NCBI GenBank assembly: GCA_963556695.1
Contig: CAUWAG010000010.1
Location: 2,666,001 to 2,730,000, forward strand
From: Anthostomella pinea
Lineage: Eukaryota > Ascomycota > Sordariomycetes > Xylariales > Xylariaceae
DNA length: 64,000 bases
Direction of reading: 5' to 3'
Part shown: one piece after another, positions 1-11,428 of the stretch
How positions within the stretch are numbered: position 1 is the stretch's first letter
Layout: each line of letters opens with the position of its first letter
Notes under the pieces: generated by a model
The model's input: only the letters and a program-made list of their open reading frames with translations
The model's database searches: none
Told to the model about the DNA's origin: nothing
Position numbers and translations under genes: made by a program

Positions 1-622
1 ATCAAGACCGAGCCCAGGTTCCTGCGGACAGTCCTGTTTCCCACCATCAATGACTCCACACAAAAATGCTCGGGACAGATCCAAGCTGCGAGAAGTTTAC
101 TGACTCTTGTATCGCGTTCATATGTGCACGCCAACATCCGAGTGGTGCATCCGGTAGGCGGCCCTGCTTTGGGCCGCTGGGGATGACTGTGTCTGGGATT
201 AGGGAGCCATCCACACCGTCGATGAACTCGAATTCGATGTTGCTGAGCGCGGCGGCCAAGATTATGCTGTCGCGTCGGTCTGTGCGAGACGGCAAGCTGA
301 CGACGAATATCTTCTCGAACTATGAGAAACCAAGTTCGTCAGTTAGTTGCCGTCCTCCAGGAAGTATCTAGCTAGGAAGGTAATAGCCTACGCCCAATGT
401 GCTGTTGTAGATGTCTCGCGTAAGATCGGGGTCTGGAGAGACTGCGCTGTCCGTCGCGCCCAAGGATGTCGACGGTGCTTTGTACGAGTGAGCGGCGGAC
501 GGCTCATGCAGATAGGCGGTTGCTGGAAACCAAGCCTGTCTCTTTGCCCAAAAGCTTATAAGAAGGATGCTCAATATGACGCCGGCGATGAGCGCCGTCA
601 GGCTGGAGGGTCGCCGCATCAT
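1..622 (-). CDS. GT25 family glycosyltransferase, type II membrane protein (3' end outside window)
   Basis: Partial gene on the minus strand, model complement(join(1..33,105..319,392..622)). The start at 622 opens with Met-Met-Arg-Arg followed by about 18 hydrophobic residues, a signal anchor that would place the enzyme in the Golgi or ER lumen. Exon 1 ends in NSTLG; a 72 bp intron (donor GTAGGC, acceptor CATAG) joins it in phase 0 to FEKIFVVSLPSRTDRRD, the signature opening of fungal GT25 (LPS-type) glycosyltransferases. Exon 2 carries GCWRAHMNAIQE. A 71 bp intron (donor GTCAGT) restores the frame to TVRRNLGSVL just before the expected acidic metal-binding motif, which lies off the window. 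The acceptor sugar and substrate cannot be told. An upstream in-frame extension to 736 exists but would bury the membrane anchor, so I prefer 622. The family call is strong; the exon borders are inferred from splice sites and frame. Confidence 0.8.
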
Positions 623-1434
623 GGCATGAATGGCGAGAACAGTAAAAGAGAAAGAGAAGAGAACAGACTCATAGAAGAGGTCGGGACTCGGGCTAAAAGG
701 CGTGTAAAGTATTCTTGGGATTTGGGAATCGGGCATCGGGCATCGGCGCCAAGCGTCATGCAGCTGGCATCATGGGTAGGGGTGTCTGCAGGCTCGGCGT
801 TTAATGTCGATAACAGCCGGTGACTCGTTGGTCCACCGTCCTGCGTTGCACTGCATACCATGTTGGTGTTTCATTGGCGGCGTTGTTGTATGCGATCCGA
901 ACTGTCGGGACCGGTGGCGCGTATTGAGGTACCCCAGTTTCCACCGAGGCACACCGCGTCCATATTCTCCCATTCAACAACGGCGGTCTCTAGGTACCTA
1001 TCTGCGATATGATGGGGATTATGAGACGAAACGTGAGCACCGGGAATGATCAAACAAACAGGAAAACGGTGAGATGTTAGCGAGTTTTGTAGTATTCTCG
1101 GGCCGTAATGCAACACCACAGCTTGAGCGTGCCCTTGTTGACCGATCTGCAGGAGCCTGCTTTAAGCGCCAGTCAGCCACCACCAAACCAATGGCCAATT
1201 TCGGATACGGATCCCGCGAGGCAGGTCGTCCATTGGAAAACTGCTGTTGGTTACCAACAACATTTGACGCTGTCCACAACGGTGACCGGGGACTTCGTCT
1301 CAGGTTTGCCAGTGCCAACACAATTCACAACCAGCTGAAGATCATGGTTCAATTATAATCTATACGGTCGTCGGCCTGTTCGATTTCTTTGGTTTCCCAA
1401 AACCGCATCAAGTGTTCACCATGCCAAGTTGACC
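623..1434. promoter_or_regulatory. divergent intergenic region between GT25 gene and membrane-protein gene
   Basis: About 810 bp separate the start codons of two divergently transcribed genes, so both promoters should lie here. I see no convincing coding region. The ORFs that occur have no recognisable motif and overlap on both strands. Confidence 0.5.
1421..1432 (+). promoter_or_regulatory. three-codon upstream ORF (ATG CCA AGT TGA)
   Basis: A complete minimal uORF, ATG-Pro-Ser-stop, ends two bases before the chosen start codon at 1435 of the downstream membrane-protein gene and is in another frame. Its first ATG has a favourable context (CACCATG). Ribosomes would need to skip it or reinitiate at once, so it could dampen translation. 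The role is inferred from position only. Confidence 0.4.
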
Positions 1435-2414
1435 ATGATGTCTACAATGTGGCTCGCTGCCGCGACGCTCTTGTCGATGGTATCAGCACAGCAAGACTCC
1501 TTGAAAGTGGGCAAGTTCTTCAACCCGCCAAATGCCGACGCAGAGCCCACCACCGACTTCTCGAGCAACCCAGTCTGGACCATTGGCGATACTCAGTCGA
1601 TCAAATACACGACCGTTTATCAGAACTACACTATCGCCCTATGGCAACAGAACATCGGACAAGGATCTGCGACCCTGGGTCCGGTCATCTTTCGTAAGTC
1701 GACAGCTTCCTTACCATCGTCTGTATAACCGGTGACTGACAAGGGCGTCTCGAACCAGAAACGATCAATGGCGCCGTAACGCAGTTCGACTGGTCCGTAC
1801 AGCTGTTCCAATTCGACCTGGCCCCCTCCAATGTATTCTACCTCCTGCTGAGCACAACCAGCGGTCCCGAGGGCGCGCTGGCCGTCAGCTCGCACTATTT
1901 CAACATCACTCAGGAGAGCCCTGTGTCCAGCAGCATGAGTGCCACGGCCACGACCTCGTCGGTGGTGGGGGCTTCAACATCCCCGACTGTGTCGCCTACG
2001 ACAATAACATCGATCTCTGCGACTGCCAGCAGCATGCCAGTGGGGATGCCGGGCGCGTCCAGCGGGCTGGGCGGGGGTGCCAAGGCAGGTATAGGTGTTG
2101 GCGCCGCTCTGGGAGCACTCGCTATCATTGCTGCCGCAGTCTTCTTGTTCCGACGCTCGCGGGCGAAGCGGAAAGGAGTGGAGGCGGTGCCAGGCGGTGG
2201 TGAGAACAGTCGCACCGACGGACATGGCAGAGAGCTAGTGGCGGACAAAGCGTATGGGACCGAGTCAAATGGTTATGGACCTTCTGAGTTGATGGACGGG
2301 TCACGTATGCCAGCCGAATTCGAGGTTCACGAGGCTGCCGGCTCTGAGGGGTGGAATATGAACCATGGCCATCATCACCGCCAAGCTGGACATGTTGCGG
2401 AGCTGTCATCGTGA
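1435..2414 (+). CDS. secreted-signal, Ser/Thr-rich single-pass membrane protein (Mid2/WSC-sensor-like architecture)
   Basis: Model join(1435..1693,1759..2414), 304 residues. Start choice: ATG at 1435 or 1438; both give a signal peptide ending near MVSAQQ. A 65 bp intron (GTAAGT...CCAG) restores the frame in phase 1. After a signal peptide comes a roughly 160-residue extracellular part with N-glycosylation sequons (NYT, NIT), then a Ser/Thr/Ala-rich stalk (about residues 160-205). A glycine-rich transmembrane helix (GIGVGAALGALAIIAAAVF) is followed by the basic stop-transfer RRSRAKRK and a cytoplasmic tail of about 85 residues with a His-rich end. This layout is typical of fungal cell-surface sensors and adhesion-like proteins, but no Cys-rich WSC domain is visible. 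Function is inferred from architecture only. It is divergent from the GT25 gene. Confidence 0.75.
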
Positions 2415-3887
2415 CCTTAATATGAAGCAGGTCTCTTCTGGTGACCAATGCATGTTCGTTTGTAGCAACTTGCGATATGGACATAGTCAATCTTACGGGA
2501 CTATGGACTAATGACAACTGGGTCAGCCTGTAGCTATGAGAGACGCACAACATTGATTTAAGCCCATCGAAAAGCGTTGATTTTCAATAGGAGCTCTATC
2601 TTGATGCAGACATATGCCGTCGTCTTCAGTATGGTGGTAACTAATCATTTGATCTGCGATTCTGCTAGCTCAGCTCAGCAATAAACACGACACGAGAAAG
2701 GAACAATAATGAGAGAACATGTCCGTAGAACACACGAAAACCCAAATTCTTAATGATATGACTTATCAACAAACGGAGAAGCTTGTTTGACTACGCGAAG
2801 AGCAAATCTTCCCATCGTGGTCAGAGAGTGAGTCCGTCAACCCTTTTCAGATGAGTGAAATTACCATATAATGCTGCCCACTGCGCCGCCTGGCATTAGA
2901 TCTGATGAGATACAGGTTTGTCTTTCGTTTTCTTATAGTATAGTTGTCTAGAAGGACATGTTTTGAAGTGTTCACGTGATCCATGTCTCGACGGTTCGCA
3001 TATCGGGAACGCACAAGAGGACCATGAAGAATCGACGTCATATTCATGGCGTTTCCTTCGTTATTAAAGTGTTACTCAACCACAAGAACACTCTAAAAAC
3101 TCGTGTTGGACCTGTACATGAATAGCCGGGCGAACTGAAACCAGCAATGGCTAACCCTCGGGTAATTCTAGGTAAGTCACAACAATTAAATGGGCATAGC
3201 CATGAGAACTTCCCAGCAGTCGTTCCATATCACGCACTAGCTGTTTGTTCGAATGTTGCAAGAGGTAAAACATCGAGGGGGCTGATCGGTGATGGTTCTC
3301 CTTCTAGGACACCTGCTGACGACTGAATAAACAGATCAACTTCCCTACGCGTCCTAACACACCAAGATCTGTGTATTGCCCAGTATTCGAAATATGAGTA
3401 ATTTATTCTATGGTTATTCTATTATTACCATCCTCAGTGGCATCATACTAAATGAAGGACTTGATGTAATGGATTATGCCATCACGACAGGGTTGATTGG
3501 ACGGAGTCCACAGCCCCTATCATGAAGGCAAGCGAGCACATATCTACCAAGTGCCAGGTATCAAACAATTAGTTCGATGTTAATGGGGATATTTTCATGC
3601 TGGTTATATGTCGTTAGCTCTTGTGAAGTCGAATATATGACTTATTTACTGGTGATGATGATGATGTCGTAGTTGTTATCACGGAACACCACTGCCTTCA
3701 TCTCCCCAGCGACTATGCCGACAAGTCCACCTTGCCGTTGTCCGGACTGCAGAAAATTCAAACACCTTGAATTTGAGTGCCTGAGCCCGCATTTCACTGA
3801 AATTTCAATTGGTAGGCTGGACCCTTCCCATTCTTCTCCACTGCGTCCATTGTGGATTTCCCATTCTTTTCGACTGCATTCATTGTA

Positions 3888-3918
<31 letters not shown>

Positions 3919-4041
3919 CTTTTTTACCGCGTTCACTGTAGACTTACAATTCTGCTCACCACTAACGGGTTTGACCATATCTGATTTCCCAATCCCACCA
4001 TTCTTGAATCATGGCCTCTTCGCAATCACCACCGCAACCAC
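2415..4041. other. gene-free stretch with decayed minisatellite and poly-C run
   Basis: I see no supportable gene. From about 3810 to 3960 there are degenerate direct copies of a ~38 bp unit (CTGCGTCCATTGTGGAT, CTGCATTCATTGTAG, CCGCGTTCACTGTAGAC). The stretch around 3690-3790 resembles 4840-4925, so the upstream region of the first RRM-like copy is duplicated along with the gene. Confidence 0.4.
3889..3917. repeat. poly-C homopolymer, 29 bases
   Basis: An uninterrupted run of 29 C on the plus strand lies inside a degenerate minisatellite. Exact length is likely to be uncertain in any assembly. Confidence 0.9.
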
Positions 4042-4464
4042 ATGGAGACCCTCGACGGCGAGAAAGAAATAACTACCTGGATCTACCGGGAATCTTTTGG
4101 GTTCCAGGAGCGGGCAGTTCGGAATGGAGTCATTATGGAGGGACTGAATGTCCGCACCCGCGGACCGTTTGGCGTCCAGCGCGCATTCGAAGACAATCCC
4201 AACCACGGCAATTACCGTGGAAACCCCAACAGCACCGCGAATCAATCCGCCAACATCGGCGAACACGACAGCACCCCCGTCTACGTGACAAACTTGCCAC
4301 CCGACTGCGATGTCAAAAAGTTGCTAGCCTCAGTTAGAGACACAGTAAAAGTCTACATGTGTACCGAAATCAAACAGCGGCAGAACCCCCAGTTGATCTC
4401 CTCTCTTCAACCAGAAGCGGCGTCGCAGCGTTGCAACCGATTTCGAAGTGTTTCGCCCTTGTAA
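4042..4464 (+). pseudogene. RRM-like (alpha-beta plait) protein, truncated copy A
   Basis: The 140-residue frame begins METLDGEKE and contains TWIYRESFGFQERAVRNGVI, a Gly/Pro-rich linker, then VYVTNLPPDCDVKKLLASVR, which reads like the RNP2 strand and first helix of an RRM-like fold. It is clearly homologous to copy B 1.15 kb downstream (IWIYRDPFGFRDRIVRDGVI; VYIINLPPDCTVRMLLATIR). After KVYMC the similarity to B is lost and the frame ends, so about two thirds of the domain is missing. I read it as a 3'-truncated duplicate. A short functional protein cannot be excluded. Its molecular role is unknown. Confidence 0.5.
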
Positions 4465-5191
4465 CCCTGGCCTCCCAGAAAAGGATTCTGCCGGCTCGTA
4501 ACTTAACTGGTCCGAATGCCTATCGCATTAGTATACATTCCCCGAAATTCGTAGTATTGGCAAGCCATCCTACCTACCTATCTTGCATTATACTTTCGGA
4601 CACGAATCACGCTAGACCACGGGCAATATATAGTAAAGTAAGGCGTTACGACATCATCGACCATACTAAGTCTCTGGCCCCTACATTATTCCATAGGCCA
4701 GAATATAATTGCAGAGGTTGATACATATGGCAGATAATTAGGTTGTCCTCAAGCTATCGCATGATCGTACGTCGTTGTGCTATCTTGAAGGTGTCCATAT
4801 GGATTGTTTGTTGATGATGTTGTTGAGGCCGTTGCCACAGAACAGCACTGCCTGCGTCTCCCCAGTTACGCTGTCGGCGACCACCCTGCTGTCATCCAAA
4901 CTTCAGTGAACTTCAATGGCTGACATTTTGCATTGTTCTTTTTTGTGCACAAGCTGTAAATTTCCGTACAAATTCTTGCACTTATCAAATCTCCTCTTGC
5001 TCAACCACAAGCACGATCATTATTCACTTTCACCAGGATTGATTCCGCAACACTACATCATCGATACCATCTCTCAATCTGCTGTAATGGGAAGTTAGAA
5101 GTCATTTCACCAGGCTGTGAGTGTGCAAATTTGGAAAAGTCGAGTTTCCGGCTGCTAACACCCCTTCCAGAGCAGATCCAACCCCCAGGCA
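4465..5191. other. intergenic spacer between duplicated RRM-like copies
   Basis: This holds AT-richer non-coding sequence. The part from about 4830 to 4930 repeats, in diverged form, the region upstream of copy A (about 3690-3790), marking the edge of a tandem segmental duplication of roughly 1.15 kb. Confidence 0.4.
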
Positions 5192-6074
5192 ATGGCCGGA
5201 ATTTGGATCTATCGAGATCCCTTCGGTTTTCGAGACAGGATTGTCCGGGATGGAGTGATCATGGAGCACTTGCCTGCACGCACGAGAGGACCTGTCGGCG
5301 TCCAATTCGTTCCATTCGAGACGCCTCTGCAACAGGCCATGCACCATCCCCGAAGCCTTTCGATCACAGCGACCGAAGCTACTCCCCAAGATGACAGCGA
5401 AGCGGCCGGCAAAGAGTCAGTCGTCCCCCAGACCAGCAACTACCAAGGAAATCCCGATAATCCCGCCAATCAATCCGCGGATATCCCTTACGAACAGAGC
5501 ACCTCGGTGTACATCATCAACTTGCCCCCCGACTGTACCGTCCGAATGCTACTGGCCACGATTCGCGGCAAGGGCAAAGTCTACAGATGCAATGTCACCG
5601 CGCCGAGCGGCACTCACCGAACAGCCGCTGCAAAAATTGTTTTCTGGAACCGCATTGCGGTGGATCGACTCTTTGAACAATTGCAGAAGGGAGAGTGGCT
5701 GGTCGCGGCCGCCGCCCTCTCCTGCGCCTCAACAGAATTAAGACGCAACAGCAGCCACGGTCAATGAGCTGCCGCGTGGTTATCTTTCCGGTCCTGCCGA
5801 AGTGGTCAATGAAGCGTACCTGACCAGCTTCTTCAGACGGCTTTTCGAATTCGGCCTCGACCAGGTCGTACTTATCTCCAAGATTGGCACACAACGTCAG
5901 CTGAAATTCCACTTTGCTTCTATCAAATGCCAGGCTGGAGAGGCCTGGAAATGGGTGTGTAGCGCCCAGAGCGGCGTGATGGGTCGGGGACTGCGACTTG
6001 ATGATGCGGAGTTGGCGGCGTGGCAGGCGGTTGAGATCTCTTGGGGTTTAGACCTCTGTGCCGCCGTTGAATAG
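5192..6074 (+). pseudogene. RRM-like protein, frameshifted copy B
   Basis: This is a longer homologue of copy A. Frame 1 runs from MAGIWIYRDPFGFRD through VYIINLPPDCTVRMLLATIR to AAAKIVFWNRIAVDRLF, a plausible RNP1 strand and helix, ending GEWLV near 5705. Conserved-looking sequence continues in a second frame (RPLLRLNRIKTQQQP, about 5706-5755), then in a third (VNELPRGYLSGPAEVVNE to SWGLDLCAAVE, about 5757-6074). Two single-base losses would explain this better than an intron, because all three pieces abut with no intron-sized gap. The family is known to me only as conserved fungal RRM-fold proteins of unknown role, so the match is a judgement by eye. Confidence 0.55.
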
Positions 6075-7546
6075 GGCGCTCTAGATGCTTAATCAACCAA
6101 AAAGTGCCAGTTCAGTAATGCTGTCTCATCCCACGCTACCCCTGGCTTGGTGAGATACACCTACTATGCCCGTATTTTGTGAGGTTTTTGCTCACTTAAG
6201 AGCCACCGTCACTTAAGGGGAAGCCCTTTGCTTACGTCTTGGCAGCAAAATAAACCTATGGTAAAGTATCGACGCCGTCCCTCCTGATAGGCAATATCCA
6301 TTCGGAGTTACATGACTCTATTCAAACCAATGAGTGGTAGAGCTATAGCTGCTACCGGCAAACAGCATAGGCATATGTATCAATACTTCTCGCCTAGGTA
6401 TTCATTTTAGAAATGTCAAAGGCCGACTTGCTTGTCATCATGGAGGCCACGCAAGTAAACGGACGAACTGATCGATAAAAATCGGAATGGAAGAGTTTCG
6501 ATGATTGGGCAGACCGGAAAGCGCTTGGAGCAGAGCATCTCGGTTCCCGCCTCCGTCCATTATATCACGACGGGAAGACGAGAGGAGAGGTTGGGTAGAA
6601 TGAAAGTTCCACCCACTGGAGTGGAGGTAAAGAGTGACAATTATAACATATGGATCAACCATCTAATGTCCCCCGAACGCTGTTGGAATTCCTGAGTTGC
6701 CTGAACTGAACGTGATGCTCGGCGCAATTGACCAGTACTCAAACCCGCTTGTCCGTCTATCCCACTTAAAGACACTTTGCCGGGCCGCCCTTCTGCATCC
6801 AGACGCCAAACCCACACTTGAACAAGCTCAGTTGGCTTACAGCTGTTATGATGGAGGCTGGACATTCCGCGCTGAATGGCAGGCATCGCAGATGACTTTG
6901 TGCCTCTTCTTAATCAGACTGTCGTATTGCTGTATGGACATGACTGTGGTGCCACACGATTATTTAGCGCAGCCTGGCATTTCGTCCAGCCGTGCGATTT
7001 CTGGGGACCGAAGAAATGGCGTCCATAATCGCACCAGGGCTGTATCCGGCGATGTTGACACATGGTGCAGGGCGCAGGTGGTCGACGTTGCTATGGCTTG
7101 CTCGATCGTGATTTGTCGAGAGATAAGGGAGGCCGATGGTGGTAAGGTTCTATGGGTCGTGCCGGTTGCTTTGTCTGCTGTATCGCTGTAGGATATGTCT
7201 TGCTGTTTTGATGTGGGATACGTTTTGCTGTAGAAGATTTTCGCACGCCGATGTTGCTTTGCAATCGATGATTATTGGGATAAAGCTGTGTCCGTGGTCT
7301 CGAAGTGTGTGAATGGTGAGTTATTGATCGAGAGACCATGATGGGCAAGCTTGGTTCCAGTATGCGACATATATCGGAAGCTGCGGAGCAGCGTGATCCC
7401 CCGAAGTCTCAAGGACTATGGGACGTGGCAAGCGGCCCACGCTCTGTGCTACATTCATCGAGGCTTCCGAAGCCAATTCAAACCTACGTCAGGGCAAGGG
7501 ACCACGATGGGGAATGCAGGTCTCTGCTCAACATTGATAGGAGCAG
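6075..7546. other. gene-poor stretch with one doubtful reading frame
   Basis: The only frame worth noting is plus 6715-7191 (opening MLGAIDQYSNPLVRLSHLKT), about 158 residues with a coding-like first half and a weak second half. It has no motif I recognise and no clear partner exon. I do not call it a gene. Confidence 0.3.
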
Positions 7547-8358
7547 TTGAACCCAGCAATCACGCAAAAACATCAGTTAGCACTCGCAGCTTCCAATTAC
7601 TCTGTACATACTGTTGTCTTTGGTGGTCACAGTCCACATCGACTCCGAACAGACGCGACACCTGCTAGTCTTCTTCTCAGGGCCTCACCTCCTGATGCAT
7701 CGTTTGACAGGATCCGTCTCACCACCTTCTCGGTCGCGAGGCAGCTCATGCAAGTCAGGCATGAGGCCAGGAAAGAAGAAATGCAAGGTCGTCAACTTGT
7801 GCGCCTTCCCGATGATAGCGAATCTTCCCTTTATGTCAAGGTCATTACGGGTTGCTCAGCGTCACGGTCACCCACTTGCCACATGATGGAATTGATCTGA
7901 GATACTTCTTCGTCAACTGAGATGTAGTCATTTTCTACTTCCAGTTCGGACTACACATCCAATGTTCAGCTTTCTGGATAAAGCCACTCGACAGAAGATC
8001 AAATTCATGGCTGTCGACGTCCTGGGTCCAAAGTGGAGAATCGACACAGTCCTCGCGCCACGCTGCCAACCCCTATTCCACCATAGGTATAGGATAATAA
8101 TGAACTATCTTGCCCCTGTGCCGCCACTCAGCAACATCAGAGAGTCTCTCTTGTCATTCAAGAAGCTCATACTAGTACTACCACATGCAAGTCGTAATCG
8201 ATGCTTACGAACAATACGTCAAAGAGAGTCCTTGGTACGCGGCCTGGTACATCAGCTCGGATAGGGATGACCTCTACATCAATGACCCTGAAACCCTGCC
8301 AGAGGACGAGTACGGATTCCATCGCATCCAGTTCCCATTTGTACACCCGGTTTCTTAG
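7547..8358 (+). pseudogene. decayed gene relic, possibly 2EXR/F-box-associated type
   Basis: Three frames in succession look like parts of one former protein. Around 7720-7800: FSVARQLMQVRHEARKEE, like the 'hEAR' motif of fungal 2EXR-type proteins. From the ATG at 7962: MFSFLDKATRQKIKFMAVDV, later LLSFKKLILVLPHASRN. From 8185 to the stop at 8358: VIDAYEQYVKESPWYAAWYI and an acidic tail. The second and third pieces join only with a one-base shift near 8187. I read it as a frameshifted relic beside the AT-rich block. The family guess is weak. Confidence 0.35.
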
Positions 8359-9561
8359 TGCACCGACTATGGCCGCTTCGATGAACGTCTTATATTGCAT
8401 ATACTAACCTAGAGGCTGCTAGAGCTTAAAAGGGAATAATGTAATATATTAAAAGAACTGTGATTGAATGAGATGGTTGCCGAGATCTCCTTATATATAA
8501 AGCGGCAAACCTAGTAAATCTAGTGCTAATCGCTAGTTTAAAACCTTTAAACACCATTTTATAATATGTTTTTAATCTTTTAAAGCACTTTTATATATTT
8601 GCGAGCTCGTCTTAAGCCTTTTAAAGCTTTTAATATCTTCTAAAATTACTAACTTTAAGGTGTTATAACTAGATATATAAGTATCACGAAAGTACGCTTT
8701 ATACTTCGTAATATAATTGATTCGATTATTTAATTTCGAATATTATACGTAATTACCGTAATATTTACGCTTTATATTTATTTTTTAAAACAAGTCTTTA
8801 CCCGTTAATTTAACTTTAATATAAAGAATTTTTTTAATATATTAAAGGTTATTTTAATATAATTCAACATAGGCGACTACTTTTATAGAAAAAAATAAGA
8901 GTAGCTTTTTTAGAAATATTATAAGTAATAAGCTATAATAACTTTTTATATGAAAAGTAAAAGCAGCGTTTTTTAAGGGGCGCGATTTATAACAGCACGG
9001 AAATTAATAACCTAAAAACTTTAAGCGCTTTTTTTTTTACTCGAGCTTTTTTTACTTGATAAATTCATCTTACGATTAGCTTTTCTTTAATAAGAAATTA
9101 AAGGTTCGCGTAGGTTTTTAATGCTTGTTTATAACGTTTAAAAGATGTATTTTTTAATAAAGGTAGCTATAAACGTTATTACAAGAATCGCGATTATTAA
9201 GTGTACGGCCGAGCGTTACATAGGTATTATTAACCTCGTTTAATAAACTGCGTTTATTTATAGCTGTAGTTAAGCGTCATTAAGCGTAGCTTAGTTATAC
9301 ATTAGCTATATAAATATATAATTTAATAAACTATTTTAATCGGTCAAAAATGTAGATTTAAATAGATTAGTAAATAATTGTAATATATTTAGTTTCAATT
9401 TATAAAATAATAGCATCTTTTTAACGACGAGACATTATATAATACTTTATTTTAATGTTTTCAATTTTTAACAAACGAAATCTTTTCGTTTATAAGGAGT
9501 AAACGACTACTTTTCGATTATAATAGTCATTTTCCGCCGCTTTTTATTACTTATTATCAGA

Positions 9562-9722
9562 TGTTGGATCCCAGATATAGTGGGACCAGTGGATCCACTC
9601 TTGCATAGTGCAATATGGTATTTAGCTGTAAATTAGCCCTACCAAGCATACTTGAGAATGACAACAATATTTACAAGGACCGCTCACACCCCCAAGGCTT
9701 GTGACTCTTCTAGAATCTCACC
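9562..9722. repeat. GC-richer island with LTR-like start (TGTTGGATCC)
   Basis: It begins TGTTGGATCC, the same ten bases that open the solo LTR at 13217, and stands out from the AT-rich surroundings. I find no matching 3' end or target duplication, so it may be a truncated LTR or an unrelated fragment. Confidence 0.35.
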
Positions 9723-9925
9723 TTTATTAACCATTTGTTTTCTATTACTAGATCTTTATTTGAATTTTTGTTAAACATTATATATTTATTTATTAATTCA
9801 TTGACTTTATTTATCTTAAACGCCTTATCTAAAATTTTTACTGTGTAATATATTAAACGCTTATTTTCGTAAACCAAAAAAATAATACCTTTTAAATTTC
9901 GGCTTTTTTATACTAAATAACTAGC

Positions 9926-10616
9926 TGTTACGAACCAATAAATACCATGGCTTGTTAGAGGGCCAAGGGGAGTACACCAAGAACCAATGGAATCAGAAGC
10001 CAGGAACGGGACAATGGGTATTACGGATTAAATAACAAAAGGTCACGTGACGGATCACTGCATCACGAAGTGGGTCTGACCTCCCATCAGGTCTGACACC
10101 CCATCTGCAGTGGTCAGTGCGCTGCATCAGGTGACCTGGCGCACAGGACGTGTTGCCTTAACTGCTATTAGATTAGCTGGTGGGCCAGATCCTTCTTTCC
10201 CTCTTCACCGAGAGATTCTTACACGTACGTAGTGAAAGCAGGACTGTTACGTCCACTCCATTTTTACGCTTCGTGACAGGATCACTGGATCAGGGAGTGA
10301 GCCAGTGAGCATCACTCTGGGACAAGGTGATCCTACTCCATCAGTGAGGGAGAGATTGGATATATAAGAACGGACATCTCCCAGCTAGATAGATAGACAG
10401 TCTCTACCTCAGTGATCAATCTAAACATCTTAGCCAACCCTAAGATGGGAGAAACCTCCTGACGACTCGATTACACAGTGAACCCAGTTCAGACCAAGCC
10501 CCAGTATCTGAGTGTCTTCTAGTTGACAGAAGCCTCTATCATCCTTTGTGTTGACTTATACCAGAACATAAACCCTATAAAACCCTTTAGCCTTATAGGT
10601 TAGACGGCTCGTCACA
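9926..10616. mobile_element. solo LTR-like element, 691 bp, with TATA box and a nested insertion
   Basis: The island starts TGTTACGAACC and ends GGCTCGTCACA; the reverse complement of the end, TGTGACGAGCC, matches the start at 9 of 11 positions, giving the TG...CA ends of an LTR. A TATATAAG box at 10361-10368 fits a retrotransposon promoter. No coding region or second LTR is seen, so it is a solo LTR. Flanking 5-mers (CTAGC and TTATA) do not match. A 218 bp element is nested at 10061-10278. It is much less AT-rich than its surroundings, so it either inserted after the main wave of mutation or escaped it. Confidence 0.6.
10061..10278. mobile_element. nested short element, copy 1, flanked by 9 bp repeats
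   Basis: Exact GGATCACTG copies at 10052-10060 and 10279-10287 flank this element. Its ends are partly inverted (TCACGAAGTG near the start; the reverse complement of the end gives TCACGAAGCG). It shares most of its length with 11171-11428, starting at GTCTGACCTCCCATCAGG. Class is uncertain: the inverted ends and 9 bp flanks suggest a MITE-like DNA element, while TG...CA bounds are also possible. It has no coding capacity. Confidence 0.55.
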
Positions 10617-11170
10617 TTATAAATAAACGTATAAACCGTTAAAAATGTCACTTAATTTTTAAATACATTATTTAATAAAGAAAATATTTCCTATTAAATG
10701 AGTAATATTAACCAAAAAGCTTATTTATATAGAATACTGTCAATTTAATAAACACTTATAATAAGAATAATAAACTATCTTTTAACGAATTAAATAGGAG
10801 AAAGTAAAATTTATTAATTGAAATCGATTTAATAAATTCAATTCCTGGCCCTTTAAAAGTAAATACTATATTTACTTTGAATAATTAAAGTGAATTAATA
10901 TAAGTAAAACCTTAACCGTGTACCGTTATCAATATAACTTTTTTTTTCTAATAGTAAAAAGTTATAAACATATTATTATAAAATGAAAAGTATAAGCTTT
11001 CTTTTATAAGTTAAATAAAAATATAAGCTACTAAAATGAGTTCATTTATTAATTTAAATAGCCAACTTGTGAAAAATATATAATATTTTTACTTTAAATG
11101 TTTCATTTAATCAGCTTTAACTTAACTATAATTTATACCTTAGTAACTATTATAAATATGTATTTCATCC

Positions 11171-11428
11171 TGTGATAGTCTGACCTCCCATCAGGTCTGA
11201 CATCCCATTTGCAGTGGTCAGTGCGCAGCATCAGGTGACCTGGCGCAATGGACGTGTGGCTCCGACTGCCACTAGATTGGGTAATTATGGGTCGGACTGA
11301 AAGATCTTCTAGCCCACCAGAATTGGCTGGTGGACCAGATCTTTCTTTCCTTTTTCACCGAGAGATTATTACATGTACATAGTAAAAGCAGGACTTTTAC
11401 GTCCACTTCACATCTGCGCTTTGTGACA
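11171..11428. mobile_element. short element, copy 2, with 5 bp target duplication CATCC
   Basis: It starts TGTGATAG and ends TTTGTGACA, directly flanked by CATCC on both sides (11166-11170 and 11429-11433). It is homologous to copy 1 but holds roughly 45 additional bases in the middle (around 11276-11325, GGTCGGACTGAAAGATC). Perfect 5 bp flanks and TG...CA ends favour an LTR-type insertion, in tension with the 9 bp flanks of copy 1. Confidence 0.6.
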
